Shown in pieces: positions 50,121 to 63,994 of a stretch of DNA of 64,000 nucleotides. The stretch covers positions 62,001 to 126,000 of the forward strand of contig VXAZ01005702.1 in assembly GCA_013399875.1 (NCBI GenBank), written 5' to 3'. Made by a program: the position numbers and the translations under genes. Below the pieces are notes generated by a model. That model worked only from the letters and a program-made list of their open reading frames with translations. It searched no databases and had not been told where the DNA came from. This DNA comes from Gymnorhina tibicen (Eukaryota; Chordata; Aves; Passeriformes; Artamidae). Each line of letters opens with the position of its first letter. Positions within the stretch are counted from its first letter, which is position 1.

Positions 50121-53100
50121 ACTACTGAGAGGACAAGAACCGTAGAAAAAGTTAATGAAAAGGTTTGTGGTATTATCAGAACGAAGGATATAAACAACAC
50201 ATAGAAATACTTATACAGTAAATGTACATAGTAAAAAAGAATATGGTGGCATTGGGGATAAAATACCAATAAAACAGGTAAACAGAGGAGACCAGAAGAC
50301 TTAAAATAAAAAACAAAAAGAGAAACTAATAAATGTATTCTACAATTGGAAGGATGGCAAGTAACTCAGCTTTGCCTTTAGGCTGGTGGCAAAATTAAGT
50401 TTGTCACTGATGTCACAAACTCATTGATGTTTTATAAAAGCGATAAGATAGAGGCTAACAAAAAAAACCAGCTGGAAGTTAAGCGGAAAATAACAAATCT
50501 CTATGGTTGGAAGAAAATGAAAGATAAATAAATACAATAGTATTCTGTATTTCATACATATACAGGTATTGTGATATCGTGTGTTTCATTCATGTCAACT
50601 AGTTGTAGAAAATAATGCTCACATTTATTTGTATGGACAAATAAAAATGATTGCAATGTACTGAAGTCTTGTGTAAAAAATATACTGTGGCACTATAGTA
50701 TAGGAAGGTTAATGGCTTTGAGCCAAGGTGTAATAAATTTGCTCTTCCCATATGAGCTCCAAACAATTTTTCTTCGGTCAATGAATAATGAAGAAGCAAA
50801 CAGCAACAGAGGCAACACCAACTCTGTGTCATATGATTAGGGTTGAAAAATACAATTTTAATTTGACTCTGCATAAGCTTCACTGACATCAGATAAGTAT
50901 TTCATAGCAAGGTAAGATCTAGTCCATGAAAGACATATTAGTGTAACCAAATGGGACATGCCTTGTCCAGATGAAATTCTCATTTTGCTGTAGACTTCAT
51001 AATAAAAATCAAGGAAGTTTCATACATCTTGCATATTTTTGCCTGTGTTTAAGACTTTTAGCCCTCTGGATTATGCATGGCCTTTATATCATAATATTTA
51101 AATATGAAGGATTACAATAACCTCATTATTTGTAATCCATTCATTCTCAGGATACACTGAAAACTCTTTGAACTAGGTTCTACAAGAAAATCTATCTGTA
51201 TCTCTGGAAAAGATAATCAAGATCTTATATTTCATATCAGTTATGGTAAGAGATGAATCTTATGTTGTAATTAAAAATAAGAAAGAAAACAAACCAACAA
51301 ATCTAATAACCAAACCCCCACACCAAATAATACTATGGTTTCCATTCCACTGTGATCAGGAATTTAGCTAGAAAGAGGATACCATCGATACTAATGAGTT
51401 CAGTCATCTGAACTGCACTAACCACAAATTGTTGAAACACTAAATGGAGGTAATATGCATGTTTATCTTTTTTTTCTGAAGTTATGTTACAAACTTACCA
51501 GTTTGTTACCAGTGTTATGGTAAGAAGAATTTCTTGCCTTCTGCAAGATAAATAGCATGTATTCATCACAGAATTCAAAGGCAACTTAAATATGACATCA
51601 CAGAGCCATTAGTTTGCATATATAAATAATTAAATATTTTGGCTTTGGTACTAAAGACCTGAAAGGAAATCAAATAAAACAGCAGCTTCCATTTGAATGG
51701 CTGGAGATAAATATTAGAGAAAAGTACAAGAATTTAGCAATTTATTGATAAAAAAAAGAATAGGAAGACAGAAATCATACCTCACAGATCCACTGGAGTT
51801 GTTTGAAGGAGTCAGTGTGTCCTAGAGCAAGAATTCCTCACTAATTTAGTGCATATTGATAGTGTCCTTCCCCAAAGTATCACAAAGAAACTGATTTGTT
51901 CATGGGATAAAGAAGGAAATTGCTTTAGATACCCCAAACTGGTTAAAAAGATAGAGAAATTACGAGAATTAAGCACTCCTCATGGTGGAGTATCCCAAAC
52001 TGCATTTTTTGTGCAGAGGAAGATTGCACTTTTTAAAAAAAGAGTCAGCATTGTCTGCAAAGTGCTTTGATTTGTGTAATGGAGTGGTTTTGAAGCGTGT
52101 ATAACTATTCAGTTTGGACAAAACCAGAGTGGAGCGTGTATTTCAGGAGCATATCTATTATTCTTCAGCCACAAGGACTCTCAGACTAGACTAGAGCTAG
52201 TCCCAAATACGAAACCATTTGAATTTTATAATGTTAGTATCATATTTCAGTATGAACCATTTTTCTACTGATACATTCTTACTGGTCTATGTTAGGACCA
52301 CTATTATACAATACATTCTTAAATGATCAGGAAAAAGGTGCGACCATTAAGAAACAAGTTTGTCAATGTTCCCAGTGTCATCAAATACTCCCAGTAATCA
52401 AAATATACTGATTTTGAAGAACTGCAGAAAAATCTTCTGTTTTCTGTGCTGAATAGTTAAATGTGTTTTGTTACTGAATAGTAAAATGTCTAAATTAAAA
52501 CAGGTGCAAGATGCAAACCACATGAAGGAAATTATGGATAGCTAGAAAGAGTCTTATGAGGATCTATATAAAGACAATGAATTGTTGCATGATGTTGACA
52601 GTTTAGGAGGACAAAACCATTGTTATTTTTAATAATATTACTACTACTGCCACAGTCAAAAATTACCATAGTTCCCATGAATGGTCTAGTTGAAGATGTT
52701 ATGGCTTATCATGAGAAGACAACTTAATCCAAAAGTTTTGAAAGATTGTGACAAATAAACTTGACAACATTAATAAAAAATATTTCTGTGGGAAATGATG
52801 TGGAAGATGTACCTATTTCCATGGATGTGTATGGCTGGGTGGTGCAAAACAACTGGAGAAGCTTCAGGAAAGTTGTTTTATTTGACAGATGTGTTATTTC
52901 AAAAGTGAAGCTATTGAGAATACAATTGTGATGACTGAGCACCAGAGAAAATTGTACCAGTAGGAACTTTATTCACAGCAGAATGACTTTTTTTTTTTAA
53001 TGATGCAGTTATAAAGAAACTAAGCACCTACGAAATATCAGGATCCACAGTAAAAATTCATACATCTTAAACTCTATATGTACTTCCAATCAAATGTATT

Positions 53101-53295
53101 CTGATGGTGTCCACAGCCTGTGGACAGCCTTTTCAGTGATAGGCAGCTTGTCTGCCAGTGACAGACAGCTTTTAAGACTTAGATTTCTGTGTTCATTACA
53201 TTCTTTAGTGCCTTTCATATTAAAAGTCGTTTTGTTTATTTTTTCATGTTGTTGACATATAAACTTTAAGAGTCTTTATGTTCAGTCTTCCACAC
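50121..53295. other. Unique AT-rich non-coding DNA
   Basis: No gene or element recognised. Open frames up to 96 codons are featureless. Confidence 0.55.
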
Positions 53296-54383
53296 TGTTG
53301 GGGTTTGGGAGCTCCTTTCTTCCGTTCTTTTCCTCTTGAGGAATTTTTTCCCCATACTAAGGGATAATTGCTGGGTGCTTAAGAGAGACAAAAGGTTAGG
53401 CCACAGGGGGGACAGGCCTAACTGTCCTCTTTTACCTGGGTACAGGCCTAGGTTTTTTTGGGGCTCTTGGCATTCAGAGGGGACAGAGGCTGCAGTCGGT
53501 GTGGGGAGGAGAGTGTCATCACTGCAGGGTTCTGCCTTCTGCTGCCTTTTTTCCTGCCGTTGAGTGGGGATTTCTGCTGGCTGGAGCCGCCGCTGAGCTG
53601 GGACCCTATCCTTAACACCCTCCCTCACTAAAAAGAAGGAGAGGGACCCTTTTCACCATCTGCTTGGGTGCCTCAGGGGGCCCGGGACCCCGAGCCCATC
53701 TTTCACCGCGCCGCCAGGAGGCAGCTGCCCTGCCTCCGCCGTTTTCTTTGTTGCTGTTTTGAGCCTTCGCTACACTGCCCTGCCGCCAGCGCCGCACCCC
53801 CTGCCTGCCCACAACTCCCACAGTTCCCGCTGCTGCTTCGGAGTTCGATACATCTCATCTACCACCTGGGATTTTTGTGCACATCCCTGCTGTTCCAGCT
53901 GCTGCTCCCGAGAGAGTCCTGCTGGGGCACGGGGATCGGCTGCCCACGGGGTTTGTGAAGCCTTTCTCCCATCCCTTCCCGGCTCGTGTCCATCATTGCC
54001 GCGTGCTCCCCGCGCTCGCTCCGGAGCGCCCCCTGCAGCCGCGGGGGCACCATCGCACCCGCCCTGCCCAGCGGGAGCCGCCAGCGCCCCCTGCCGGCCG
54101 TGAGCGTCACTGCACCCAAGGGGACAGGGCCTGGCAGCCGGGAAGGGGTCACTGGGCTGTGGTCCTGTTTGGTGTTACTGACACAGTTATTGCTGTTTGT
54201 TTGCCTTGCTATATATATACATACACATATTAGTAAAGAACTGTTATTCCTGTTCCTCATATCTTGGCCTGAAAGCCCCTTAATTTCAAAATTATAATAA
54301 TTTGGAGGGGAGGGAGTTATATTTTTCAGTCCAAAGGGGGCTTCTGCCTTCCTCAATGGACACCTGTCTTTCAAACCAAGACA
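53296..54383 (+). mobile_element. Complete solo LTR, about 1.09 kb, with 5-bp target duplication
   Basis: The element starts TGTTGGGGTTTGGG and ends TTTCAAACCAAGACA. It is bracketed by identical pentamers CACAC at 53291-53295 and 54384-54388, the expected mark of a retroviral integration reduced to one LTR by recombination. The 5' 850 bases are GC-rich. The last 190 bases, with the (TA)n tract near 54211 and the AGTAAA polyadenylation-signal variant at 54232-54237, match the 3' ends of the LTRs at 38276 and 63315. The long open frames on both strands (up to 175 codons) come from this composition and show no protein domain. Confidence 0.88.
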
Positions 54384-57300
54384 CACACTGTGACACTAAT
54401 ACTAATACAACTGAAGATTTGCTCAGAGCAAGCCCTTGCAGTGGTTCATTAGCCTATTGCTCTGCCATGAACTCTCTCCTAATTAGATATGGATCCACCA
54501 CCCACCGTAGAAAATGGCTTGGAGCACTGACATACGGAACAGATACTCAGATACAGCAAAACAGAACATGGAAAGGTAACAAAAATGTTTCATGGGGGAA
54601 TCAGGAGGTACTAATGGAATAGAATTCATCAGACTGAAAAAGTAACACATGAGGGGCCAAAAGAATGAGGCTACACAGAGATGAATGATGTTAAGGTGAT
54701 AAATAGAGAATGATTGATCACAAGAAGTCCACTCAGTGAAATTATCAGTTAGCAAGCTTAAAAGAAAAATAACTATTTTCCCACACAACTTATAATTGTA
54801 GGTATAAATTACTTCCAAATAGATAAGACAAGTTATCAGTGCCTGTTAAATGCAGCATTCTAAATGCAGTATCTAGTTCTGAAATCCCTTGTGGCCTGTA
54901 GCTGTGAAAAATATATTAGTGTAATGACAATTCTGCACTTGCCATGCTCTCATATTCTTTCCTTATTGCCAGTCCCTGAATTAGGAAAAATGGAATAGAT
55001 GACCCACTGTCCAGCACAGCTTGATAATTTATAAAATCTCTTATATGTTGTCTATAAATATGTTAGAATGTGAATATAATGCCCAATAATAACTGATAGG
55101 AACATTTCCACAGTAAGTTTGCTGCTAGCCATTCTGACGAGTTTTTAACAAAAAATCATCAACAGTGATGATCAATGTATATATGTAATTAACCAGAGTA
55201 GAAGCAGAATCATGCAATTAATTGCTTTATTCCTTTGATTTCACTTTAAAAGTCAAATGCATTCTGTGAAAAAAGTTGATAGAATCCACAAGCTATTATT
55301 TTAGATATTACCCACTGTAAATACTGAAAATTTTCATCCAGATGATATTTGTATGAATAAAATGAAATCATATTGGAATTAGTGAAGCTATTCTTGTGAC
55401 AAAGCTTTATTCCTATTAGCAGCTGAGGTGGTTTTTTTTTTATTCATTATACTGTTCCTATGAGTGCCTGTTTGAGTTTCACGCTGTTGATGTAAATGAA
55501 CTCTTTCTTTGATGATGATAATATAGTACAGCAGCAATATGTGTGTATACTTGTCCTCTTCAAAAGTACCTTTTAAATTTAAATCCAAGCTGCAATTATT
55601 TTAGATATGCAAATGATCAAATTGAGGGTAATGCTACAAGAGAAATTCATAACAGGTTCAAAACAGAATGAAAATGTCTATCTCTGCCTTAGGCTTACTG
55701 AAGATTTCCTGATAGAATCCAAACATACTCAGCTGAGTGAAAGAAATAACACCTTGCAAGGTTTATGTTCTCCTGTCAGAGTCCAATGCTCTCTCTCTCT
55801 CCAGCTTCTTTCAGAGAAACCCTCCTCTGCATGAAAAGGGTTGGACCTGTAATACCAAGTTTGCTGTCATTACATGGTATTTTGCATTAAGAAAAGCACA
55901 GAAGCAGTGTACTGAGAGCACATTACAGGCACATACATAGAAGTTGCACCATACAGTTGAATCACAGTACAAATCTCTTGCCCATCACTGGTCTCTCTGC
56001 ATGCTCATCATCCTGACACTGAGCATTCCCAGTCACCACAGAGGAGCAATAGTTTGAAGCCAGCTTAAGCCCATTGACCTCTTTAAAGTTTTTGTTAGTT
56101 GTTCATCAATTTTTATATCCTTTGTAGGGCTAAGCCACATTTACACTTTCACCATGCTGGTCTTGCCAACTCAAGAAGGCAATACTCTCTATTAGTTAGC
56201 TCCAGGAAGACCCCTTACAGTTGGTACACTCAGCTGATAAAAACAGTTGATTTTCTGATATTGCCATTTATCTTAAACAAAGGACACCCACTGTTCCCCG
56301 TAGTATTGAGGTTCAGCTTTCTTTGCAGCAGTCAGTCATTCCCTACATTCTTCGCTTGTCTTCCAAGCACATTGATCTTGCCCATCTCATCTGAGCCGTT
56401 TTCCATTGCAGGGTTTTGTTGATTGATCACACCTCCTTATGCTTTTTGTAAAAGGGGCAATTCCTGTATGTGAATTCTTGAATTTGTCTTGTTGCATCTC
56501 CATTTTATTCTTCTGGAAGTAATTTGTTTTTTCTAGTAAACAGAAAGAGAAATTATTGGGTGTACTTTCATTCACATCAGAACTGATTTTCTGAAACAAA
56601 TTTCCCACTCACTCCTACACGCTATTTCAGTTAGTTTCACCAAAAAATCTTTGAGCATGTAATTTTTTTTGCTTCCAGGTGAAACAAAAACTAGAAGATG
56701 TGAGGTGCACTTAATGCTTAACACCTGCTTATTGGCTTCAATCCATAGGATTAACTTTAGTAGTGGATAGGTATTAAAACTCTGAAAAATACATATAATA
56801 TAGAGGTCAGGTCCTCAGCTTCAGGTATTGCACTTTGTAAATTTGCTCTTATTCCACTCTAAAGAGGCTTCCAGTGACTTATTTGGAACACAGAAATTCT
56901 TTTCTGCATCAGAGGGATCCTGAGGCTTTACATTGTGGCAAGTCTAGTTCACAAAAAGTGATTTGTAAGAGTAGTTGTTTCATTGATCTTTGCTTAAACA
57001 CTTATGTTCAACAATGGCTGCATGAGATGATAATTTCCTAACTTTATGCATTTAAGACATATCTATTTTCATGCCCTCTGTGATGACACCATACGAAGAC
57101 ATGCCCAAACTAGTTAGCTCAAAAACTGGCAGAAGCCCATCTGGGAGTCAGAAGCTTCCTCCTAAAAGCCCACTTGGAATCCTGTCTTGTTTTGACTTTC
57201 TTCTCTCATTACCATGATAAACATAATGAGAATTTAGGTAGCCTGCAGAACTGCTTTTCAGGTGCAGTGTCACTTTCCAGGTGCAATATCTTTTTATTCC

Positions 57301-59930
57301 TATTTTCCTCCTTCACAGACAACATAGTTTCCTGGACACTAATACAAGTGGTAAAGTTTATAAGACACTTGTATGTGAGTAGCATATTGGAATGTTGTAA
57401 CAAATAACAATCAAGGCTCAGTAAGACAGTGTCTTTCAGGTAAAGAACAATGACTACTCTGTATTTTTGTTGAGAAAGAACATAAACAATCCTTCAGAAA
57501 TACTGAGTGTTGGGGCAGGTGTTGTTGTTGGTTTAATATTCAATAAAACTATATTCAATTTTGGTCTTATTAATTCATATTTACAGAAGCCTAAAATATT
57601 TTTGCACTATGGAATTATTATATTCAGAGGCTGATTGTCCTTATACAAATATTGCAATAGAGTTGCTTGAAAAGACAGCATTCTCATTCTATTTTGCAGT
57701 CATTTTCCCCCTCATTTCTTCTATTGGCTTTTTTTCTATGCTACGAGATCAGTAATAAACCAGGGGACTGCAGAAGATGATGAAAATCTTTGCATAGCAA
57801 ATGAAATTAGAAAATCAGTTTAATTAGGAAGAGAAGAATTACAATCCACTGTAACTCATGTACAATCAGGCAAGGTCTTCATTTGGATTTAAAGGTGAGA
57901 ATTCTAATAAGGATCTCCTTCCATAATGAACTTGTTCATTCACTATTGGCATAAAATATGTTAATAATTTGTGCAAATAAATGCATATATAGATGGGTGT
58001 TTTATATCCTGGCTTTTAACTTGCTATATTTCTTTTCAGTTAACTTTTGATGATAAAAAAAATTATATTTTCTGAATATTTGTTGTGAAGTTTGTCTTGG
58101 GGAAGGTAATGTGTAGAAATTTTCAGTCAGTGATCTAGGTATATCAAGCATCTCTTTTAAAAAATATCCCAATTAGATTCTCCTTTCGTAGTGGAACATT
58201 GTGCCCTGGGAGTGTTGCTGATATGTCTCTTCATCTTCTTATGAAAATAAAGTATTTGTCCCTCTTGGACAAAATTTAGGTCTCACAAGCCTTTGCATTT
58301 TTGCCCTGCCCTTTGGAATTATTTAACTTTTCTTCATTAAGGTTGAGAAGATATGAGGAATGTGACCTAGCTACTTTAACAGCAAGACATAATTTGTATT
58401 GCAGAATTTGAAAGAATGATCAAAGATAGACCTCACTTTTAGGTATATTTTTGTAATTTCAGCCCCATGATAGAAAGGTTTAAATGAAACCAGTTAGAAA
58501 TAGCTTGACATTACTACCCTAGTTTTGCTCAGTTAGCTTGAAATACTCTGGGCCAAACCAAACAGTAACACTTAAGGCTAAAATCTAGCCGTAGGCGAAA
58601 GTTGCGAATTAAATGTGATTGACATGGGATTTAAATTTTTATAGAAGAATAAGGTACATGACTTTGCACTAAGGACAGTTAGACCCCAAATGGAATATCC
58701 TATCCAGAAATAAGTGCTGTGAATGTTTCTGTATTGAATTATACTTATTGACAGAAAAAATGACCTGGAGCTTCCAGGTTACCACACACAAATTATGGCC
58801 CTATCATCTATGATTCGGATTGCAGAGAGAGGCACTACCATGCGTAGAGTGACAACACCCTCTTCTCTAGCCAAAGATTACCACTGGCACAACACAAGGA
58901 TGGAGCAATTTTCCCAAGCCTTGTTAGGCTCTTAGGTTCTGCATTAGTATCTCAGATGGGTTTGGGAGAGGTCTAGTTCCCATTTTTTTTCCTTTTGTTC
59001 TGCTGTTGTTGACATACTGGCATAGTCTTAAGGTATATGAATAGGATACCTTCAGAGTGAAATTAAGCTGGAAAGTTAACCTCAGGACTCTGCCAAATGT
59101 AATCCCATCTCAAATGGACCGTTAGTCCGTGGGACCAGACCAGGAGTAGTCCAAAGCACTTCAAAAAAAAGAAAAGAAAAGAAAGTTCCATAAGCCTTGA
59201 AATATTCATAGCACGTGAATCAGGTGTTTTGCATCAGATGATTGTCTACCAACAATTTACCAATCTATGCTATTTGCTAATGTAGACATAGTTAAGATTG
59301 CTAACAGATTAATCAGCATTCAGAACAGATAAATGATTCTTCTCTTAGCATCTGACTGACTACAATTTATCGGTCTTTAACATAGATGTAATTGAAAACT
59401 CAGCTTTTCTCTGGGTATGTCCCTCCATATGTCAGTCTTCAGCACATAATTTTGTCCAGATTAAGTCCAAACTATTTTAATTCAGTTCACATTACTTTTA
59501 GGGTCAGAAATTAGATAGAAAGAAAAACGGTTCTGGCAGGGAGCAGGTGAAAGTTAATGTAAAGGAAACGTCATTTGTATGCGTGCAAACTTCTAATGCT
59601 ACAGCCAAAAATCCCTGCTCTACTATTAAAAAACATCTTCAGTGCAAAAGTTTTGGATTTTTTAAAGAAATGCATAACTAAAATAAGTTTGCTTGGTAGG
59701 TTGGTTTGTTGGTTTTGGTTTTTTATTGAACTGTTTATATAGAGAAAATCATCCAAAGGTAGCTACAGTTTATTCAGGGATCAATCCTTCTGTATGTTAG
59801 TACCTCATTTAGATTAATGGAATAATAAATATTTTTAATTGATGTTTTAGACTGCCTGTAAACCAAGACTCACTTTAGTGTAACAGTGCTGCTCAGTTCC
59901 CATACTGTAATTTAATCTCAGAACCAAAGA
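54384..59930. other. Unique AT-rich non-coding DNA
   Basis: No gene or element recognised. An AAAAG-rich run lies at 59163-59185. Two loosely similar segments at about 59237-59290 and 59350-59395 may be an old tandem duplication. Confidence 0.55.
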
Positions 59931-60904
59931 TGCTGGTGTTATGACCCGCTCCTGAACCCAAGGGTAATTCAGGTTCCTGTAAATTCCTTGGTGTGAATCA
60001 GAGGGAAACAACACTCAATGATCGGTGTTCATAAATATATATATCTGCGTAGGTGTCATTTTAGAACAACTTGGTTTGAATGGAATGGATAATAACCTAT
60101 TTTGGTTATTATCTGTAGTAATACAGCAATATAAAAGCATTAAAATATCACTTAAGAAAATAGATAAGGAAAATAAAGAAAGGATAAGAGAGAGCTCACC
60201 ACTTGTGGATCCAGCGACAAGGCTTGATCGTTCCAATTTAGATGTCTGTTGGTCAAAGTGATGGCTGTAGTCCTGATCTGTCTGATGCAGGGAAGCCCAC
60301 GAAACACGAAGTTCAGTGGGTTCATTTACATTGTGGTTCAGGTGGGGACACCCAGGTACCTGCCCAGGAGGGGGAATTTTGCCCTGTCTGATGCAACACT
60401 GTGGATCATGCATAGTCCTCTGGTGGAAGGCCCCAGAAATGAGTCTGGGGGTGCTTTGAGTGTCTTTGATGGTTTTTGACACCTACGACGTGACAGCTGT
60501 CTCTCATGTCAGTGTAGTTGAGCCAGTTAGGCCCCACCCCTCAGGCATACCTGTGAATGGGAATGTCCCGTGTGAATGTGGAGAGGTTTACAACTGAGCC
60601 CTTGTGTAAGGCAGGATATTGGCACAGTAAAAAGTGCTGTCCCACCTCCCCAGGGTCTGCTTCTTATCAGCCTTCTCCCTTATCTGGCTCAAACCCCAGT
60701 CTGTAGCCTCTGGGAGTGGGTGTTCACCCTCTCTGTCTTATGTGGGTCAGAGGTTTTGCCACTACATGTCCAAAAACTCTTCTCCCTCTGCTTTGCGGGG
60801 AGGGAGGGTAGTACAAACCCAGCCCCAGCAAAGCACCCTGCTACCTCTGCAAATGGCTGATTGTTTTGGGTCATTGACCAGTAAAATTCCAGTCTCTCAC
60901 AGCA
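59931..60904 (-). mobile_element. Solo LTR with TGCTG/CAGCA termini (copy B)
   Basis: Inverted relative to copy A at 47307-48299 and alignable with it over nearly its whole length. On the minus strand it begins TGCTGTGAGAGACTGGAAT (complement ending at 60904) and ends ...CATAACACCAGCA (complement at 59931). The termini are the same TGCTG/CAGCA inverted repeat. Flanking pentamers do not match, so any target duplication is lost. A tRNA-derived SINE lies only about 8 bases beyond its right end. The long open frames here are LTR-derived. Confidence 0.8.
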
Positions 60905-60911
60905 GGAAAAT

Positions 60912-61052
60912 CACACACAGAATAATACATAGAATACTCTGAGTTGGAAGGGAGCCACAAGGATTATTAAGTCCAGCTCTTACGTGAATGGCCCGTACAG
61001 GGATTGAAGCCACAATGCTGGTGTTGTTAGCACCGTGCTCTGACCAGCTGTA
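60912..61052 (-). mobile_element. tRNA-Ile-derived SINE with CR1-like tail (TguSINE1 type)
   Basis: On the minus strand: 'ctggtcagagcacggtgcta' (complement of 61028-61047) corresponds to the tRNA D-stem and anticodon arm, 'ggcttcaatccctgtacggg' (complement near 60992-61011) to the B box and acceptor end. A CR1-like tail then reads 'gagctggacttaataatcct', 'tcccttccaactcagagta'. It is better preserved in the tRNA part than the copy at 40847-40995. It abuts the right end of the LTR at 59931-60904. Confidence 0.85.
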
Positions 61053-63314
61053 CACGTGTGTGTGCATTTTCACCTGTCTGGCTGTGCAGATACACTCCTG
61101 CAATCACAGTCTTCTCACCCAGATGTGAGGGATAGGAAGGAAGAAGGTGGGAAAGACTTTTTAGTGAAGGTGCCTTAATGCAGCTATTTCACTTTGATCC
61201 CTTTGATCCGTTTGGCTCTTAGTCTAATAAATAGTAGCTAGACATCACAATTAGTAATGTCTAATCTTACCATTTTTTTGTCATAAAATTACTTCACATC
61301 TATCCAAACCTCTGTGAGGTTTCTTGATCGTAGAACTATGAAACTGCTATTAAGCAAACAAACAAACAAACAAAAAAAAAAAAGGAAAATAAAATAAAAA
61401 CATGCATTACTCCTTTGGCTTCAGTTTTTGAAATGATTTTCCTTTGTAATGCAAAATTTAAAGTTTCAGGATTTTTTCCTAAAAAATGGAAATTTAAGTA
61501 GTTTTAGTTCAAGAATTGATTTCAAAACATAAATAAAAAACTTCTCTGGTTCTGCTGTCAGTTTGAAAAAATAAATTATAACTATATGAACAAAACAAAA
61601 AAAAAATCATGCTCCCCTAGTATATCAAAGCATGTACTCACTTTTTATGACTAAATAAAAATACTAAATATACTCTTATCATATACTATAATGCAAAACT
61701 TTTGAAAAAACTAGATAAATAAGTGGCATGAGACTTTATGTCACATCTATTGCTGAAACTCTCAGGCTTTAAAGCAGTCATAGCAGCATGCATTTTTAGT
61801 TTATGTACTATTTTTTCATCTATAAGCTGTGAATCTTACATAATGCTAAACTCATGCTTGATTTGTTAGCATCTGAGTTCTTTGGGGATTCTTTTTTTTT
61901 TTGTGGTAGACTGTTTCATATAGAACACCATTAAAATCAATGTGAATATAAATTTACCTCATTTAAGTAAGTTGTTGTCAAAAAAGTCATACTCATTTGC
62001 ACCTTACCTCAGTGTGAGTGATCCCTTCGTAATTTCATTTTCTTTCTCACACTGCTGTCTGCTACCAAGGTAGCTTACAGAAACTCTGCATGGCAGGTCT
62101 CTTTTTCTGCTCCTGCATTTCATGTTGATAAGAGGATGGAGATGCCTGAAAGAATTTTAATACATAAGAGTTTGAAGCACCCTCAGGTTCTTCTCACTAG
62201 CAAAAATATTGCAGTAGTTGTACTCTTTGTCCCTTCTCTTTGTTGCTTCTGTCCAAAGAATTAGGTGCATTTTGGTAACTTAAATCATCATCATCTGCAA
62301 AATTCTGTCCGTGCAAGGATCCTATATACCTTTCAGCTCTTCCACCTCTGAGATTTGGAGATTTCTGGTCTTAACTGCACTTTCAGAAAAATAATTTCAC
62401 AAAATCAAACTTAGTGACTTCTGGTGATGGAATTGAGCAAGTAACTCATATGGTAGAAGAGGTTTTGCTAAGAGCCAAACCCTCACTAATAATTTATGAT
62501 CCAAAGCCGTTTTTGCCCTTGTGCCATAAATTCAGTTACATGTGCCGTGGGTAGAATATTGTTGTTACAGAGAGTAAAGTTACCATTTCATCATCCTTTT
62601 CATCATCTTTTGCTACTATGATTTCACTTATCTTTAAATAGAAGATCCAAACATGAGATATAAAACTATTATAAAATATTGCTGACACTGAACTGCATCC
62701 TCAAGCATTTCACTGCATTTTATACTGAGGTGAGGGAAAGGAACTGTTCAGGAGTTGTGTAATTGATTTTGAAAGGTCCTTCAAGATACATAAAAATTAC
62801 ACCTGAACTGAAACCAATTATTAAAGGAGATGAGTAAAATCACTGGGGTGGGGGCTGGTTTTCCCCTGAATATCACTACAGACCTTCTTAAAATATTTCA
62901 CAAGTACTAGTTTGTTTTCCTTTCAGTGACAATTTGTCAATGAAGTGAATTTCCAGATGAAATGGAAAATAGGGATAAATAAAAAGAGAAGACTAATGAG
63001 ATTTGCCTTAACAAAAAAAAAAATAAAAAGAGACCTTGAAGAAGAGTTTCAGAATCAGTATGGTCTGGGGACACAGCCAGAACTGCAATAAAGAGGAAAG
63101 TGCGAGAGACTTCAGAAAGGACAGACATTTATGAGTAAATCCCATACGTCTTTCAAACCAATAACCTGAAAGCCACTCCAATAAAATGTGATACCTGTAT
63201 AAGCCATGAGACAGTCAGCAAAAAACCCAGTAATTTAACAGAAACAGTAAGTTTTAAAGTACAGTAAAAATCAAAATCAGCAAATAGTGCAGGTAAGGTA
63301 AAGAAACATGACTC
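61053..63314. other. Unique AT-rich non-coding DNA
   Basis: No gene or element recognised. An (AAAC)n run passing into poly(A) lies at 61355-61383. A poly(T) run sits near 61892-61901. Confidence 0.55.
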
Positions 63315-63994
63315 TGTCCTGGGTTACAATGTATTCTATTACCATGAGCTGTTGAAAACCAGATGTGCTGATATTCCTTGCCTCCTCCCTCTGGACTAGC
63401 TTCTGTTAATAGGCCCAACAATGCCTTGCTCCATGACTCATAGATAACTGCACCTGGACTATCTCCTGTTAATGGCCCCATCAGTGCCTTACCCCATGAC
63501 TCACCATCCCATTGTGAGATGCTCCGCCTAGGGGGAAGGAGCCAAGCATTCCCACTGGGATAAAATCTGGAGTTTGGAACAGCATGAGCAGCCTTACCTG
63601 CTGGGATCTCAGAGGACAAGGACTACACCACCACTGGATTTTCGGAGGAGGACCAGACTTCTCCTTCTACAAGATCACCACTTCAACAGGACCATTTCAA
63701 AGAGAACTGCAGCTACCACTACACCAGACTGCTACCAGCACCCTGCCTGGCAGGGTGCCAGGTTGTACCCCTGACTCTGTCAGGTTTGAACCAGTTTCTC
63801 TGTATTATTGTTTTGTTACATATATATATAGATATATAATAGTAAAAACCGTTATTCCCATTTCCTCATATCTTTGCCTGAAAGCCCCTTAATTTCAAAT
63901 TTATAATAATTTGGAGGGAAGGGGGTTGTTTTTTTTCCATTCCAAGGGAGGCTCCTGCCTTCCTTAGCAGACACCTGTCTTTCAAACCAAGACA
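63315..63994 (+). mobile_element. Complete solo LTR with intact GACTC target duplication
   Basis: The element starts TGTCCTGGGTTACAATG and ends TTTCAAACCAAGACA. Identical pentamers GACTC at 63310-63314 and 63995-63999 flank it exactly. It is a second copy of the family at 38276-38886. It differs by an imperfect tandem duplication: 63391-63453 is followed by a related unit at 63454-63503. The intact target duplication and strong similarity suggest a comparatively recent insertion. No internal retroviral genes are present. The open frames over it are LTR-derived. Confidence 0.92.
63391..63503 (+). repeat. 63-bp-period partial duplication inside LTR
   Basis: The word series 'ctggacta', 'ctgttaat', 'ggccc', 'atgcctt/gtgcctt', 'ccatgactca' occurs at 63391-63440 and again at 63454-63503, separated by a 13-base filler. 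The related LTR at 38276-38886 has it once. The two units differ at several positions, so the duplication is not brand new and may mark an LTR subfamily. Confidence 0.9.

Noticed and set aside
53266..54622. Open frames of 100-175 codons on both strands
   Set aside because: They fall on a complete solo LTR with CACAC target duplications. The GC-rich composition explains the lack of stops.
60015..60942. 155-codon minus-strand and 102-codon plus-strand frames
   Set aside because: Contained in or overlapping the LTR at 59931-60904, alignable with the LTR at 47307-48299.
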